This document shows positions 38,601 to 39,494 of a DNA stretch of 39,494 bases, one piece after another. The notes beneath the pieces are model-generated. The model made no database searches, was not told the origin of the DNA, and was given only the letters and a program-made list of their open reading frames with translations. The DNA lies in NCBI GenBank assembly GCA_032718475.1, contig JAUCBJ010006872.1, positions 50,001 through 89,494 of the forward strand, read 5' to 3'. This stretch comes from Nemertoderma westbladi. Lineage: Eukaryota > Xenacoelomorpha > Nemertodermatida > Nemertodermatidae. Positions within the stretch are counted from its first letter, which is position 1. Every line of letters starts with the position of its first letter. A program made the position numbers and the translations under genes.

Positions 38601-39494
38601 GTTAGTAGATAACAGAAGATATTAACTCGATCTAAAGGAGAATAACAGAGGTCGATTCCTTAGGGTTAGTAGATAACAGAAGATATTAACTCGATCTAAA
38701 GGAGAATAACAGAGGTCGATTCCTTAGGGTTAGTAGATAACAGAAGATATTAACTCGATCTAAAGGAGAATAACAGAGGTCGATTCCTTAGGGTTAGTAG
38801 ATAACAGAAGATATTAACTCGATCTAAAGGAGAATAACAGAGGTCGATTCCTTAGGGTTAGTAGATAACAGAAGATATTAACTCGATCTAAAGGAGAATA
38901 ACAGAGGTCGATTCCTTAGGGTTAGTAGATAACAGAAGATATTAACTCGATCTAAAGGAGAATAACAGAGGTCGATTCCTTAGGGTTAGTAGATAACAGA
39001 AGATATTAACTCGATCTAAAGGAGAATAACAGAGGTCGATTCCTTAGGGGTAGTAGATAACAGAAGATATTAACTCGATCTAAAGGAGAATAACCAGAGG
39101 TCGATTCCATTTAGGGTTAGTAGATAACAGAAGATATTAACTCGATCTAAAGGAGAATAACAGAGGTCGATTCCTTAGGGGTTAGTAGATAACAGAAGAT
39201 ATTAACTCGATCTAAAGGAGAATAACAGAGGTCGATTCCTTAGGGTTAGTAGATAACAGAAGATATTAACTCGATCTAAAGGAGGAATAACAGAGGTCGC
39301 TTCCTTAGGGTTAGTAGATAACAGAAGATATTACCTCGATTCTAAAGGAGAATAACAGAGGGTCGCTAGTACTTCGGTTAGTAGATAACAGAAGATATTA
39401 ACTCGATCTAAAGGAGAATAACAGAGTTCGATTCCTTAGGGTTAGGTAGATAACAGAAGATTCTATTAGGGACTCGTTCTAAAGGAGAATAACA
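26654..39494 (+). repeat. 64-bp satellite made from the PURA exon 4 end plus its splice donor, about 200 copies
   Basis: The unit is 58 exonic bases (AGATAACAGAAG ... TTCCTTAGG) plus GTTAGT, the first six intron bases, repeated head-to-tail to the end of the window (12.8 kb). Spacing checks exactly: identical phase recurs every 960 bases (15 x 64). In the regular array copies the Tyr codon TAC of the exon is TAA. Common variants are CGATTCC/CGCTTCC, a one-base loss (AAAGAG, 63-bp units, seen only to about 29290), CTTAGTGTT (27541, 27733, 28113), a 3-base loss at 27422 and a 5-base loss near 28209. The 63-bp and mixed units are next to the exon. From about 33800 to 39040 all units look the same. 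Every frame is closed on both strands, so the array is non-coding. Confidence 0.98.
39043..39494 (+). other. Degenerate end of the array, probable low-quality contig end
   Basis: After more than 5 kb of uniform units, small insertions and substitutions suddenly appear: CTTAGGGGTAG (39043), AACCAGAGG (39093), CCATTTAGGG (39108), AGGAGGAATAA (39281), GATTCTAAAGG (39338), GCTAGTACTTCGG (39364), GTTAGGTAG (39440) and a scrambled ATTCTATTAGGGACTCG near 39459. The pattern of 1-2-base insertions looks like unpolished long-read consensus, not biological divergence. One unit near 39331 reads TATTACC, as in the exon. Confidence 0.6.

Noticed and set aside
39331-39350. A unit with the ancestral TATTACC near the right end as evidence of a second intact exon copy
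   Set aside because: It sits in the last 450 bases where small insertions and substitutions cluster, and has an extra T just after, so sequencing error is as likely.
26654-39494. CRISPR-like array
   Set aside because: Units are contiguous 64-bp tandem copies without unique spacers, and the unit is derived from the adjacent eukaryotic exon.
26654-39494. Array coding for repeated PUR motifs (a giant multi-PUR protein)
   Set aside because: Units carry TAA in the former frame, 64 is not a multiple of three, and all six frames close within a unit or two.
26654-39494. True telomere
   Set aside because: TTAGGGTTAG occurs once per 64-bp unit, fully explained by the exon-intron border; there is no run of pure TTAGGG.

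Overview
This is a eukaryotic, almost certainly animal, nuclear window. Genes are split by GT-AG introns, roughly 5% or less of the sequence is coding, and LINE, SINE, MITE and satellite DNA fill the rest. Dispersed TAGGCCTAC and ACCGGTAC words and the mix of repeats fit a marine invertebrate, possibly an ambulacrarian deuterostome such as an echinoderm or hemichordate; the phylum is an inference. Two host genes are visible, both on the + strand and both incomplete.

Gene 1 (482-10843) is the 3' half of a Cys-loop (pentameric) ligand-gated ion channel of the anion-channel type. Four exons cover the end of the extracellular domain, M1-M3, a short cytoplasmic loop and M4. The pore helix is unusual (Ser-Ala-Arg at its base, Met at 6', Cys at 10'), and the protein ends in KDEL on the lumenal side. 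Its introns hold a 15-bp minisatellite with an inverted relic (868-2180), an antisense LINE with ORF1 and endonuclease but no reverse transcriptase (3581-5330), a 2.2-kb heptanucleotide array (5873-8104), an antisense LINE 3' end (8215-8693) and a 19-bp minisatellite (about 8724-10410).

The middle (10.85-23.6 kb) has no intact host gene that I can see. It holds two tRNA-derived SINEs of one family (one lacking its A box), a third SINE-like unit, three MITE-like elements with terminal inverted repeats (one piggyBac-like in a TTAA site, nested in a LINE), a 14-bp minisatellite, at least three RTE-like LINE fragments (one with a perfect 217-bp tandem duplication), a hammerhead-ribozyme-like fold at 16234-16291, a frameshifted remnant of a mobile-element-like protein family, and a foldback repeat near 21 kb.

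Gene 2 (from 23650) is a Pur-alpha/Pur-beta (PURA) orthologue. Four exons encode the glycine-rich N-terminus, a complete PUR repeat I and the start of PUR repeat II. The most remarkable feature follows. The last 58 nt of exon 4 plus the first 6 nt of the intron (the GTTAGT splice donor) form a 64-bp unit repeated about 200 times, from 26654 to the window end. Every regular array copy I read has a C-to-A change that turns a Tyr codon into a TAA stop, and each carries a splice donor and a TTAGGGTTA motif. The preceding exon's donor (25845-25920) has independently undergone a small tandem duplication. The array runs from heterogeneous next to the exon to apparently uniform distally, then becomes error-like in the last 450 bases, suggesting a contig end.
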